Assembly: GCA_964472545.1 (NCBI GenBank)
Contig: CAYYNP010000170.1
Location: 1-21,757 of the forward strand
Length of the DNA stretch: 21,757 nt
Direction: 5' to 3'
Source: CAYYNP01 sp964472545
GTDB lineage: Bacteria > Planctomycetota > Planctomycetia > Pirellulales > Thermoguttaceae
Shown: piece after piece, positions 7,801-15,321 of the stretch
Position numbering within the stretch: position 1 is the first letter of the stretch
Layout of the letters: each line of letters begins with the position of its first letter
Program-made: the position numbers and the translations under genes
The notes under the pieces: generated by a model
Databases searched by the model: none
What the model saw: only the letters and a program-made list of their open reading frames with translations
What the model was told of the DNA's origin: nothing

Positions 7801-9132
7801 CAGCCGTTCGGCCAGAGGCTTGCCGTCGGCGCTCCAAACGGTGGCGATCAATACGCCGTCGACGTCGTCCGGCAACACGTCCGGCTTCAACACGACCGAG
7901 GCTAAAGGCAGGAACTCCGAACCCTTGAAATTCACCCAACCCTCGGCCACTTGCGCTTCGCGCTTCGAGAGCGTGACCTTCACGTCGCCCTGAAAAGGCC
8001 GCGTACCCACGTGGAGTAGAATCGGCGCACCGGGCTCAAAGACGTCGCTTTCCGACCGGAGCACTACGCCCTCGGGCTTCACCTCCGGCAGCGGGAAGAG
8101 CTTCTTGATGCCCGACGGCTCGGTGATCTTCAGCGAGTAGCTGGCTCCCGTCTTGGGCGTGAACTCGAAGCGGCCGCGGCCTTCGTGTTCGCTGCGGAAC
8201 AGGGCCACCTCGCGCCCTTCGGCGTCGAGGACGGCCCCGGCCAGGTCGGCCGGTTTCTTGGCGGGCGTGAAGGCCTCGTAATAGACTCGGTTGGGCAATC
8301 CGGCCACCAACTCGCCGCCCTCGGGATAGGCGGTCAGGTCGACCGTTTGCAGCAGGATGGGGATCGTCTTGCTGGCCGTCTCGACCACGCCGCCGTCTTC
8401 GATCACCCAAGCCAGCGTGCCCTCGCCGCGGCGGATTTCCTCGGGCAGCTTGAACCGTGTGTAACACTGGCCGTACTCGTCGACCACCGTGCCGCCGCGG
8501 AAGACGTCGGCCCCGTCGAGCCGGGCAATCACGGTGACCTGCGCCCCGACCGGCGCGCCGCCTTCGGCCCGATGGACCTCGAGCGTGGCGGTGACGTCGT
8601 CGCCGGGGCCGTAGCCGTCGCGGAGGAATTCGATCTGGCTCTTCAGCCGCGGGGCCCGATACGCCCGGACATCGAACTTCCGCACGGCCGGCGCGTGGCC
8701 GAAGCCGGGGTAGGTGACTTTGATCGTGTATTCACCGCCGGCCTGCTCCTCGGGGATCGCCCAGGTGTATCCCAGCACGCTTCGTTGCGAGGCGACGAAG
8801 CCCGAGGCAACCGTGTCGCCCTTGGGCCCTTGGATTTCTACCAAGGCGGTGACTTGGGCCGCCTCGGCCAGCGGCTTGTGGCTGGCGTGGTGGAGGATCG
8901 CCCCACGGACGTAGAGGGTCTCGCCGGGGCGATAGACCGGCTTGTCTGTACTCACGTGCGTGAGATACCGGTCGGCGCCGCCGAGTGTGTCGGTGGTTAC
9001 GATGGGGGGGGGCTGCTTGTCGGCGGCCGGTGACGGGTCTTTTGCCACTAGCGTGATGTGCCACAAGACGGCCCCGGCGGCCAACGTGCCAAGGACGACG
9101 AACGCTCGAAGGGTACTGCGATGGACGGTCAT
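4804..9132 (-). CDS. Bacterial alpha-2-macroglobulin with thioester motif
   Basis: This 1442-residue protein is a protease-trapping alpha-2-macroglobulin, expected to be membrane-anchored in the periplasm. A hydrophobic signal or anchor segment spans about 8-29; no lipobox cysteine is visible. MG-type beta domains start near residue 56, with the family motif TDKPVYRPGETLYVRG. A proline/alanine-rich stretch (about 615-688) sits where the bait region is expected, just before the conserved A2M domain. The thioester motif is G-C967-F-E969-Q970 in PYGCFEQTSS, followed by the helical thioester domain. The C-terminal receptor-like domain ends with a Tyr-rich strand (SRTYLYYTDEHK). The ATG at 9132 was chosen for its GGGAGAG ribosome site and the signal segment directly after it; the frame is open upstream to 9321 but reads as charged linker. 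Many bacterial homologues pair with a PbpC-type penicillin-binding protein; none is here. It follows the M50/HlyD genes by 267 bp. Confidence 0.92.
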   Translation of the reverse strand: MTVHRSTLRAFVVLGTLAAGAVLWHITLVAKDPSPAADKQPPPIVTTDTLGGADRYLTHVSTDKPVYRPGETLYVRGAILHHASHKPLAEAAQVTALVEIQGPKGDTVASGFVASQRSVLGYTWAIPEEQAGGEYTIKVTYPGFGHAPAVRKFDVRAYRAPRLKSQIEFLRDGYGPGDDVTATLEVHRAEGGAPVGAQVTVIARLDGADVFRGGTVVDEYGQCYTRFKLPEEIRRGEGTLAWVIEDGGVVETASKTIPILLQTVDLTAYPEGGELVAGLPNRVYYEAFTPAKKPADLAGAVLDAEGREVALFRSEHEGRGRFEFTPKTGASYSLKITEPSGIKKLFPLPEVKPEGVVLRSESDVFEPGAPILLHVGTRPFQGDVKVTLSKREAQVAEGWVNFKGSEFLPLASVVLKPDVLPDDVDGVLIATVWSADGKPLAERLIYRRPANSIRVNIVSHDDRYVPGGQAELTVETTDQHGEPIEAVVGLTVTDDSVLEMIEKREQAPRLPVMVLLENDVRELADAHVYLDPENPAAPKAVDLLLGTQGWRRFALIDTAKFIAAEGDLARRALALRMVSQRRLMEVFQRAGEGQGKGGWQFDGRLGAMPPMDDGLVVPEGAPAPPDVDAAPPADVPAAPPVEVPLAPAPPADPPPVAGPMPAPPVAAEPPAPVMRPPVMAAELPLPALKPLSEQQQRLEKAMRQSEAVAGKRALLADLARAPIRNDFVAVRIYAHQVRSGRQPGQRTDFTETLFWHAGVKTDAETGKATVAFGLNDSVTSFRVTADAFNADGTLGSGTAWIESVEPFYVEPKLPLEVTAGDRIRLPIGIVNATAGPLGDASIEVDAHPALQLGPPAAPVLLQADARLRRLLDVTVGQYNGEAELTLSAAAGPYADRVTRTLSIKPQGFPVEVGFGGMLSADGEAEHEIVVPEMLVRGSTASRAVVYPTPLANLTEALARLIREPYGCFEQTSSTTYPLVMAQQYFTTHTGVDPDLVRRSSETLDRGHDRLIGFECENRGYEWFAADPGHEALTAYGLLEFDDMAEVRQVDPEMIERTRQWLLAARDGNGGFSRERRTLHTWITDPDCSNAYIVWALLETGEKADLSREVAWIREAAEKTQNTYVLALAANVLALSGDVATADALLDRLAGKQTDDGSVEGATTSIVGSGGEALKIETTSLALLGWLKNPHYAANVEKAMNYLAEVCKAGRFGSTQSTVLALKAIVEYDKSRAKPKAPGSLQLIVDGRPMGEPVAFGEDTQGAIELPDMTELLGPGKHTLQLKMAGGSDMPYSMAIDYNTLKPVSAEACKVHLDVALSDRRIGEGAVTEARVAVVNRTGEPIPTPVAIIGVPGGLEVRHDQLKELVKAEKIAAYEVIGREVVLYWRSLDAEQRVELPISMVAAIPGTYTGPASRTYLYYTDEHKHWIDGLKIEIAPRLAEAGR

Positions 9133-9138
9133 CTGAAA

Positions 9139-9145
9139 CTCTCCC
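9139..9145 (-). promoter_or_regulatory. Ribosome binding site deciding the alpha-2-macroglobulin start
   Basis: On the minus strand GGGAGAG ends 6 nt before the ATG at 9132-9130. It supports this start over the in-frame upstream codon at 9321, which would add 63 residues without secretory character. Confidence 0.7.
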
Positions 9146-9281
9146 GGGTTATTGGCGAGAAAGGTGGCACGCACTACGCCTATGCGCACTGCTACCCACA
9201 CGGTGGGCCAACCACATGATGGACGATTTGGGCGGGCAGATAGTTCCGCCGGCGTTTGGGGCGTGCGATTCAGCACATGTC

Positions 9282-9360
9282 GTTCAGCCGCCGCCAGCAC
9301 GGCGGCGCGCGTGGAGAGCATGCATCGGCAAGTACACCGCCGTGCCGGCGGCGGCTCAAC
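9282..9360. repeat. Long imperfect inverted repeat in the alpha-2-macroglobulin leader
   Basis: Two 24-nt arms (9282-9305 and 9337-9360) are complementary at 22 of 24 positions around a 31-nt loop. Each arm also contains its own CCGCCG/CGGCGG mini-hairpin, so one long or two short structures are possible. It lies 150 bp before the alpha-2-macroglobulin start and shortly after the M50 gene. No T-run follows, so it is not a standard terminator. It could be a MITE-like remnant, an attenuator or an mRNA processing element. Confidence 0.65.
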
Positions 9361-9373
9361 GGGGAGACGGTGA

Positions 9374-9392
9374 CATCTCGCGGAGCGAGATG
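9374..9392. repeat. Palindrome just downstream of the M50 gene
   Basis: CATCTCGC / GCGAGATG forms a perfect 8-bp stem with a 3-nt loop, beginning 7 nt beyond the stop codon of the M50/HlyD gene. No U-tract follows on the minus strand. It is probably a REP-like dispersed repeat or a 3'-end stabiliser, with weak terminator potential. Confidence 0.6.
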
Positions 9393-9399
9393 ACTACTA

Positions 9400-11691
9400 T
9401 CAGAGTTCGAAGCTCAGCGTGTGCTGCAACAGCCGCCAGAGGCGCTTGCCGAGCGGTTGGGGGGCGACTTGGATCTTGGCAGTGCCAATCAGCCCTACGC
9501 GGAGCTCGCCGAGCGTGTCGTTCAGCGGGACTTCGGCGGTGTAGGAGGTGCTCTGGGGCTTGGTGGCGCCGGTGGTCGGGTCGGTCGTCGTGGCGAGTTC
9601 GCCGCCGGCTTGGGTCGAGAGCTGTGTGGGGGCGTACTCCATCTGCGGGATGCCGATCTTGGTGATTACCAGCGGCACGGCCTCCTCGTTGTCTGTGCCA
9701 GCGGGTGTGTATTGGGAGAGCACGTCGTGGGGTAGTTCATCAAGGCAGATCTCCACGGTCTGCCCCTGTTTGACGAACTCGACGTCGGTCTGGTCGATCA
9801 CCAACACGGCCTTCAACCGCTGCGGATCGCCCACCTCGCAGAAGCGGTCGCCGCGATTGAAATGGGCGCCGCGGTTCTTCTTCTGAAGCGGCGTGCCGCT
9901 CCAGAAGGGTAGTTGGCCCTCGACCTGGCCTTGTTTGCCGGCGCTGGGCGGGGGCATCACGAACCCGTCGATCGGGGCGCGGAGCGTCAAGCGGTGTTTG
10001 TCTGCGAGTTTCCGATTCAACTGATCTTCGGCCCTCTGTTTCTCCGCTTCGACCACGGGGATCTCGTCCGTCTGGGAACCGTCCCCATATCGGGCTTTAA
10101 GGTTGCGCAAAGTCATCAATTCCGCCGCGTAGCCGTCGCGTTCGCCGGTGAGTTGAGCCACCGCCAGGTCGAGATCCGTACTGCTGAACAGCGCCAGCGG
10201 CTGGCCGTACTTGACCGGCTCGCCGGCTTTGACATAAACCTCTTCCAGCCGCCCGCCTTCGGTCACGTCGACGTAGACCGGCTCGGCGTCGCGGGGTTTG
10301 ATCTCCACCGTGCAGGTCACGCTTCGCGGAAGCGGCACGAACAGAAACGCCGCCACGGCCGCCCCGAGAACCCCCAGGGTCGCGTACATTCGAGGCTTCT
10401 TCACCTTCTCGATCCTCCCGGGTATGTAGAAGAACTTGCACAACTTATACAGCGGCACGCCTACCAGCCCGTACAGCGACATCAACACGATCATGTTGCC
10501 GATGATTTGCAGACCGTAGGGCTTGAAGACCTGAAACAGGAAGTACAGGATCGACGCCAGGATGAACCACCGGTAGACTACCGCCGCCACCGAGTACATG
10601 GCGAAGAAGATCTGGTTCTTCTGCGGCAGGAAGGGGTCGTCGGGCGGCTCGATCCCCAGGCAGAGATGGGCCAGCTTGCGATTGAGGATCGTGGTCGCCT
10701 TCTGCCGCAGGTTGGGAATCTCGACGATGTCGGCCATGATGTAATAGCCGTCGTATCGCAGCAACGGGTTGCCGTTGAAGAGGATCGTGCTGATCGATGC
10801 GATGAACATCGTGTTGAGGCACAAATAGTGCAACAGGCCCGGCTCGGTGAACCACCAGACGAACGTGGCGATCGAGGCCAGCGTTACCTCGACGATGATG
10901 CCCGCGGCGCCGATCAGCGCGCGCTGCCACTTGTTCGGCAGCATCCAGGAGTCGGAGACGTTGCAGTAGAGGCACGGCGTGAGCACCAGGATCATCACGC
11001 CCATCTCGTGACATTCGCCGCCAAAATGCTTGCACGATAGCCCGTGGCCGAATTCGTGCAGCACCTTGGTGATCCCCAACGTCACCGCCAGCAACATCGC
11101 GTTGGAGAAGCTGAAGAACTGGTAGAAGTCCGGCAGCTTTGACTGGAAGACGTCGAACTCGACGATTACCAGCGACAGCGCCGAAAGGGCCAGCAGCGCG
11201 ATGCAGATCAACACCACCGGCGTAAACAGCAGGCGAACCTTCGGATAGAGCCACTCGAGGAATCGCTCGGGGTCGAAACCTTTGAAGCGGATGCAGAGGA
11301 TGTTGGTCGCCGCGCCGAGGATCTCTTTGCGGCGGCGCTCGTCGCGGCGTTTGCGCAACTGGCGTCCCTGCCCGCCGGCGCCGACGATCACCAACCCGCT
11401 GCGGTGGAGCATGCCCAAGAACTGCTGCAACTCCTCCAGCGTGATCTTCTGCGGCGGAAACTCCTCCTCGAAACGCTCTTTGATTTCGTCCAGGCTGGTC
11501 TGCCCGTCGAGCATCTGCAAGATGGCCCATTCCTCGTCTTGGAACCGATAGTAGTTCAACCCCACCGGTTCCTTGACGATCCAGTAGCTCTTGCCGAGAT
11601 ACTGTTGCCGCTTTGCGCTGAGGTCCGGGCGCATCCGAATCGGCAGCCGTCGGGCGGAACTGGAAACCAGGCTGTCGGCTAATGTGACCAT
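9400..11691 (-). CDS. PqqD-like / M50 site-2 protease / HlyD fusion membrane protein
   Basis: This 763-residue protein combines three modules. Residues about 30-100 resemble a PqqD-like fold, the peptide-recognition element of RiPP pathways (YRFQDEEWAILQMLDG and a following helix pair). Residues about 150-453 are a multi-span membrane domain with the M50 zinc-protease signatures H212-E213-F-G-H216 and N308-P-L-L-R-Y-D314-G315, so all expected metal ligands are present. Residues about 455-763 are an HlyD/biotinyl-lipoyl-like adaptor region with a barrel-sandwich start (VYVKAGEPVKYGQPLALF) and a coiled-coil-prone middle. M50 enzymes cleave substrates within the membrane; the HlyD part would extend into the periplasm. 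The protein could bind and cut an exported peptide and couple to an adaptor. The substrate is unknown. It starts 43 bp after the small HlyD gene, so it is probably in one operon with it. No convincing Shine-Dalgarno precedes the ATG. Confidence 0.85.
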   Translation of the reverse strand: MVTLADSLVSSSARRLPIRMRPDLSAKRQQYLGKSYWIVKEPVGLNYYRFQDEEWAILQMLDGQTSLDEIKERFEEEFPPQKITLEELQQFLGMLHRSGLVIVGAGGQGRQLRKRRDERRRKEILGAATNILCIRFKGFDPERFLEWLYPKVRLLFTPVVLICIALLALSALSLVIVEFDVFQSKLPDFYQFFSFSNAMLLAVTLGITKVLHEFGHGLSCKHFGGECHEMGVMILVLTPCLYCNVSDSWMLPNKWQRALIGAAGIIVEVTLASIATFVWWFTEPGLLHYLCLNTMFIASISTILFNGNPLLRYDGYYIMADIVEIPNLRQKATTILNRKLAHLCLGIEPPDDPFLPQKNQIFFAMYSVAAVVYRWFILASILYFLFQVFKPYGLQIIGNMIVLMSLYGLVGVPLYKLCKFFYIPGRIEKVKKPRMYATLGVLGAAVAAFLFVPLPRSVTCTVEIKPRDAEPVYVDVTEGGRLEEVYVKAGEPVKYGQPLALFSSTDLDLAVAQLTGERDGYAAELMTLRNLKARYGDGSQTDEIPVVEAEKQRAEDQLNRKLADKHRLTLRAPIDGFVMPPPSAGKQGQVEGQLPFWSGTPLQKKNRGAHFNRGDRFCEVGDPQRLKAVLVIDQTDVEFVKQGQTVEICLDELPHDVLSQYTPAGTDNEEAVPLVITKIGIPQMEYAPTQLSTQAGGELATTTDPTTGATKPQSTSYTAEVPLNDTLGELRVGLIGTAKIQVAPQPLGKRLWRLLQHTLSFEL

Positions 11692-11734
11692 GCGTACGAA
11701 ACGGACTGGTGTTGGCTGTCTGCGCCGGAGGCGT

Positions 11735-12622
11735 CTATCTCAGGGAAATGGTCATCGTGGCGCTGAGACCCGGGCGCAGCGCCCAGAATTGGCCGTCTCG
11801 CGTGTTCTCTACTTCGGCGTGCACGCTGAACTCGCCACCGGCGCCGACCTGTTGGCTGACGTAGGTGATGGTCCCTTTGACCGGCAGCGTGCGTCCCCGC
11901 GCCAACTCGACGATCACGGTGACCTCTTGCGCCTCGGCGAGTTCCTTCGGCTCGACCGTGTTGGCGTTGAGGAAGCCCTGCACGCGCAACTTGCTCATGT
12001 CGACCACGTGCAACACGGGATCGCCCGGCTTGACCCACTCGCCCTCGTGGCGGTGCAGTTCGACGACTTCGCCGTCCAACGGCGAGGCGATCTGGTGACG
12101 CTTGATTTTCTCCTCGGCCGCCTCGAATTCGGCCTTGCTGACGCCCGTGTTGAGGATCGCAATTTCCAGGTTCGTACGGGCCTGCTCGATGGAGAGATAG
12201 GCCTCCTTCCACTTCAGCCAGAGCCGACGCATTTCGGCCAGCGGGACCGTGCCCGGAGCCAGCCGGTTGGCCTCCACGGCAATCTCATATTCCGCCTTGG
12301 CCACTTCGGTCGAGGCCTCGGAGTAGCGGATGTGGATGTCGTTGTTGGCTTCCTTGAACGCGACCTTGTGCTTCACGTCGGCCACGGTCAAGGCCATCTT
12401 CGCCTGGACGTCGTCGATTTGGGCCAGGACTTCTCCCTTCTTGACCTGTTGGCCTCGTTTGACTTCCATTTCCCGCAACACGCCGATCTCTTCGGCCGAC
12501 ACCTGGGCCTCGTCGATCAGCACCAGCAGGCAACTCGGCATCGAGACCGACTGCGGCGGACTGCCCACGGGCGGCGTGGCCGCCGTCAACATGGCACCCA
12601 AGAGAACCAGGGAAGCGTTCAT
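11735..12622 (-). CDS. HlyD/RND-type periplasmic adaptor protein
   Basis: This 295-residue protein belongs to the membrane-fusion (adaptor) family that bridges inner-membrane pumps and outer-membrane channels. A hydrophobic N-terminus (1-15) could be a signal peptide but lacks the usual basic residues. The first lipoyl half lies at about 46-70 (GVLREMEVKRGQQVKKGEVLAQID-like pattern with paired glycines), a long helical hairpin at about 72-175, and the second lipoyl half at about 176-215 (SPLDGEVVELHRHEGEWVKPG). A beta-barrel completes it. It is shorter than typical HlyD proteins but has all core parts. The start has an AAGGAG ribosome site at 8 nt. It lies between two other HlyD-containing genes (107 bp after one, 43 bp before the next), which suggests a mixed adaptor assembly. 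No pump or channel is encoded nearby. Confidence 0.88.
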   Translation of the reverse strand: MNASLVLLGAMLTAATPPVGSPPQSVSMPSCLLVLIDEAQVSAEEIGVLREMEVKRGQQVKKGEVLAQIDDVQAKMALTVADVKHKVAFKEANNDIHIRYSEASTEVAKAEYEIAVEANRLAPGTVPLAEMRRLWLKWKEAYLSIEQARTNLEIAILNTGVSKAEFEAAEEKIKRHQIASPLDGEVVELHRHEGEWVKPGDPVLHVVDMSKLRVQGFLNANTVEPKELAEAQEVTVIVELARGRTLPVKGTITYVSQQVGAGGEFSVHAEVENTRDGQFWALRPGLSATMTISLR

Positions 12623-12630
12623 GGCCGGGA

Positions 12631-12636
12631 CTCCTT
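12631..12636 (-). promoter_or_regulatory. Ribosome binding site of the small HlyD gene
   Basis: AAGGAG on the minus strand lies 8 nt before the ATG at 12622-12620. It confirms this start despite the weak signal peptide. Confidence 0.75.
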
Positions 12637-12696
12637 ACAATCGCAATGTGGGGGATGGGCTTTCGGAAACGCGGTCCGTTGCTCTCGCCGGGCGTA

Positions 12697-12715
12697 GCGA
12701 CGCTCGAAGCGTCGC
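12697..12715. repeat. Palindrome between the two HlyD genes
   Basis: GCGACGCT / AGCGTCGC forms a perfect 8-bp stem with a CGA loop in the 107-bp gap between the GAF-HlyD gene and the small HlyD gene. No T-run follows on either strand. It could partially terminate or protect the upstream message, or be a dispersed REP-like sequence. Confidence 0.6.
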
Positions 12716-12729
12716 CGGCGGGCGCTGCT

Positions 12730-15321
12730 CTAAAAGAACCTAAAGAGGATTCGGGACTGGACAAAGGCGATCGCGTCGTGGAACCAGACGTAGCCGATCG
12801 AACGGCGCCCGCAGTACACCTTGGCGGTCACCGTGGCCCCGGGCCGCAGGTCGGGAAGTTCGTGCTCGTCGATGGCCACTTTGATCAACACCGTATTGCC
12901 CTCGTCGCCGCGGACTTCCGCCCGCTGGTGGATTTCCTTCACGCGTCCGAGAAACTCCACGCTCGGATCGGTGGCCAAGATGTACGTGGTCAACAACCGA
13001 TCGTCGAGGCCGTCGTCCAGCAGTGCGCTGAGTTCGCTGCGGAAATCGTCCACCGGCACGGTACCCAAGAGCGCTTCGAGACCGCTGTGCATTTCGGCGT
13101 AGGATTCTTTACCGGCCAGTTCTTGCAAGGCGCTGCCGACCGCTTCGTCGGCGGCTTCCCCGGCCAACTCCGTCAGTGCCTCGCTCATCTCCGTTTGGAG
13201 TTCCTGGGGAGCTGCCCTTCGCAATTCTTCGGCCAATTGCCCGTCCGGGACCTGGGCCACGAGCCGTTTGGCCTCCTCTTCGGAGAGGGCCGTGTCCTTC
13301 TTCAGCAAGTATTCGCGGAGTTGCTCGCGCAGATCGGCACACAACGCCTGATGCGCCCGCACGATGTGCCCCATGCGGTTCTCGCCCATCTCCAGTTCCA
13401 ACTGCCAGACGCCCTCCGGCTCGGCGACCTGCATGAGGACCTGCCCACGTTGCACCGGCCGGTGGACGAGGCGATCGTAGAGGTCCCAGGTGACGATCTG
13501 GCCCCGGATCGGGGCGGAGATTTGCAGGTCCTGTTCCTTCTCGCGATACAGATTCCATTGGTTCTGGAGGCTGTCGAGTTGTGCCCGCAGCACCGGCAGT
13601 TCGCCGCCGAGACTCTCCTTCTCCACTTCGCTTAATCGCGAACTCCTCAGCTGTCGAAGGACCTCCTCCTTCTTTCTCCGCGTGGCCTCCATCTTGCCCA
13701 CGACGCCTTCGATAGCGATGTCCAACTCTTCGCTGCGCAAACTGACCAGTAACGTCTTCAGGTGGGCGTCGACGACGGCCAGGACGTCGTTTCGCGCGCC
13801 GGCGACGCCGTTGTATTTCGCGCGCAGTTGGTCGGTCACTTCCTCGGCGGTCTGCTCGTAGGCCCCCGCGTCGACCAATGCCGTCGAGATTCGCCCGAGC
13901 AACGCGTCGTCGACCGTCACGGTTTCGGCCGTCAACAGCGCGCCCGCTGCCGCCAGCGCCGCCTGTTTGATCTCCTGCGGATAGACGTAATCGCCGTGGC
14001 GGACGTAGATGTCGTCGACCACGCCGTCGGTCCGTGCGAAGATGTCGCGGCGGATTTCCGGCTCCAGTGAGCCCTTCGATTCCAACTCGAAATCGGCCGG
14101 CCAGAAGAACAGCCCCAGCAACAGCGCCAGCACGATGCCGGCGATAGTCAGCGTCTTGGGCAGCGTTCGAGCCCGGAGTATCCACTTCGTCTTGCCCAGC
14201 AGACGCCACAGCGGCATCAGAAACAGGTCGTTGTGCTCAAGCGAATTGGCCAGCGCCGTGGAACTGTGGCGGCAGACGATGTCCACCCGCTGCTTCATGC
14301 TCTCCGGCACGCGGCTGTCTTCGATCTGCTCGACGATCAGCGCCCCGATCGGCTCCTCGGGACCGGTCCGCTTCTTCGGGTCGTCTTCTTCCTCGAGTTG
14401 CGGACGCGTCAGCGGCAGCACGGCCACGTTCTTCGAGTGCGATTCGTCGACGTAGTCCTGTACGGCGTCTTCGACCTGCGGGGGCATGTCGGTGGTGTCG
14501 CCCGTATACCAAACCGGATCGCCGGAACGGACGACCGCCGTGGCCAGGCGTCCCAGCAGGCGGATCGTGTTGGAACGTTTGTCGAAGAGGTCTTGCCCGC
14601 TGACCGACTCGACCTTGCAGCGGTTGCCGCGTCGGATGGCCACGCTGACCCGGTCGCACTCGATCAGCCGGCGGCCTTCGTTGGCGATGGTGTAGGCCGT
14701 TTCGCGCGGCTCCAGGGCCGTGTGGACGTTGTGGGTGAAATCTTCCAGCCGGCTCCAAAGGGCCTGGCGGTCGGAGAAGTGCTGGAGTTGGTGGCTTTTG
14801 AGATAGTCGCCGGCCAACTCGCACATCTGCATCAGGAATCGCAGGTAGCCCCGTTGCGTGTTCGACCCGGCCTCGCTGCGCTGGAAGATTTCCAGCACGC
14901 CGACCACCTCGAGGTTTGTCTTCAGCGGCCCCAGGACCAGCAGGAAATCGGTTGGGTTGGCGGCCGGATCGTCCTCGCCTTCGCCCGCCCCGGAATGGGG
15001 CGGAACCAACATGCCTTCGCCTCCGGAAAGGCACTTGTACAACAGCCGTCCGTGCTGTTGTTGGCCCTCCTCGTTGTCGCGAAGATTGGTCTGCTGGAGG
15101 TTCATCTGGTACTGTAGTGCCAGACGGCCGTCCTCGTTGACCGTCCAGACCGCGCCACCGTTGGCCGCCAGCGCCGAGACGACCCGTGGGAGGAATTCGC
15201 CGTAGAACTGCTCCGGCGCAACGTCCTCCTTGGCCAATTGGGCGATCTCGTTCACCAGCGAACGGATCTGGTGTTTGGTCTGTTCGATCAGGCTCGGGTC
15301 GAGCGATTCTTCAGTGCTCAT
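12730..15321 (-). CDS. Double-GAF, single-span, HlyD-type adaptor protein
   Basis: This 863-residue protein begins with two GAF-like sensory domains (about 28-185 and 195-350), which would lie in the cytoplasm. A single membrane helix (about 388-408, ending GLFFWPADF) follows, then an HlyD-like periplasmic region. Its lipoyl half (GVVDDIYVRHGDYVYP) starts near residue 430. Helical sections follow, and the second lipoyl part contains ISAPIRGQIVTWD. An acidic, alanine/leucine-rich helical insert (about 664-780) precedes the final beta-barrel, which is unusual for the family. GAF domains bind small molecules or light-absorbing cofactors; the ligand here is unknown, and no Cys or other residue could be assigned as a binder. 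It is the first gene of the minus-strand operon and has no strong Shine-Dalgarno at its ATG. GAF plus adaptor suggests that export or assembly is gated by a cytoplasmic signal, which is inference. Confidence 0.82.
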   Translation of the reverse strand: MSTEESLDPSLIEQTKHQIRSLVNEIAQLAKEDVAPEQFYGEFLPRVVSALAANGGAVWTVNEDGRLALQYQMNLQQTNLRDNEEGQQQHGRLLYKCLSGGEGMLVPPHSGAGEGEDDPAANPTDFLLVLGPLKTNLEVVGVLEIFQRSEAGSNTQRGYLRFLMQMCELAGDYLKSHQLQHFSDRQALWSRLEDFTHNVHTALEPRETAYTIANEGRRLIECDRVSVAIRRGNRCKVESVSGQDLFDKRSNTIRLLGRLATAVVRSGDPVWYTGDTTDMPPQVEDAVQDYVDESHSKNVAVLPLTRPQLEEEDDPKKRTGPEEPIGALIVEQIEDSRVPESMKQRVDIVCRHSSTALANSLEHNDLFLMPLWRLLGKTKWILRARTLPKTLTIAGIVLALLLGLFFWPADFELESKGSLEPEIRRDIFARTDGVVDDIYVRHGDYVYPQEIKQAALAAAGALLTAETVTVDDALLGRISTALVDAGAYEQTAEEVTDQLRAKYNGVAGARNDVLAVVDAHLKTLLVSLRSEELDIAIEGVVGKMEATRRKKEEVLRQLRSSRLSEVEKESLGGELPVLRAQLDSLQNQWNLYREKEQDLQISAPIRGQIVTWDLYDRLVHRPVQRGQVLMQVAEPEGVWQLELEMGENRMGHIVRAHQALCADLREQLREYLLKKDTALSEEEAKRLVAQVPDGQLAEELRRAAPQELQTEMSEALTELAGEAADEAVGSALQELAGKESYAEMHSGLEALLGTVPVDDFRSELSALLDDGLDDRLLTTYILATDPSVEFLGRVKEIHQRAEVRGDEGNTVLIKVAIDEHELPDLRPGATVTAKVYCGRRSIGYVWFHDAIAFVQSRILFRFF

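Noticed and set aside
9133..9321. N-terminal extension of the alpha-2-macroglobulin to 9321
   Set aside because: It would place 63 non-secretory residues before the signal segment, cross one arm of the long hairpin, and ignore the ribosome site at 9139-9145.
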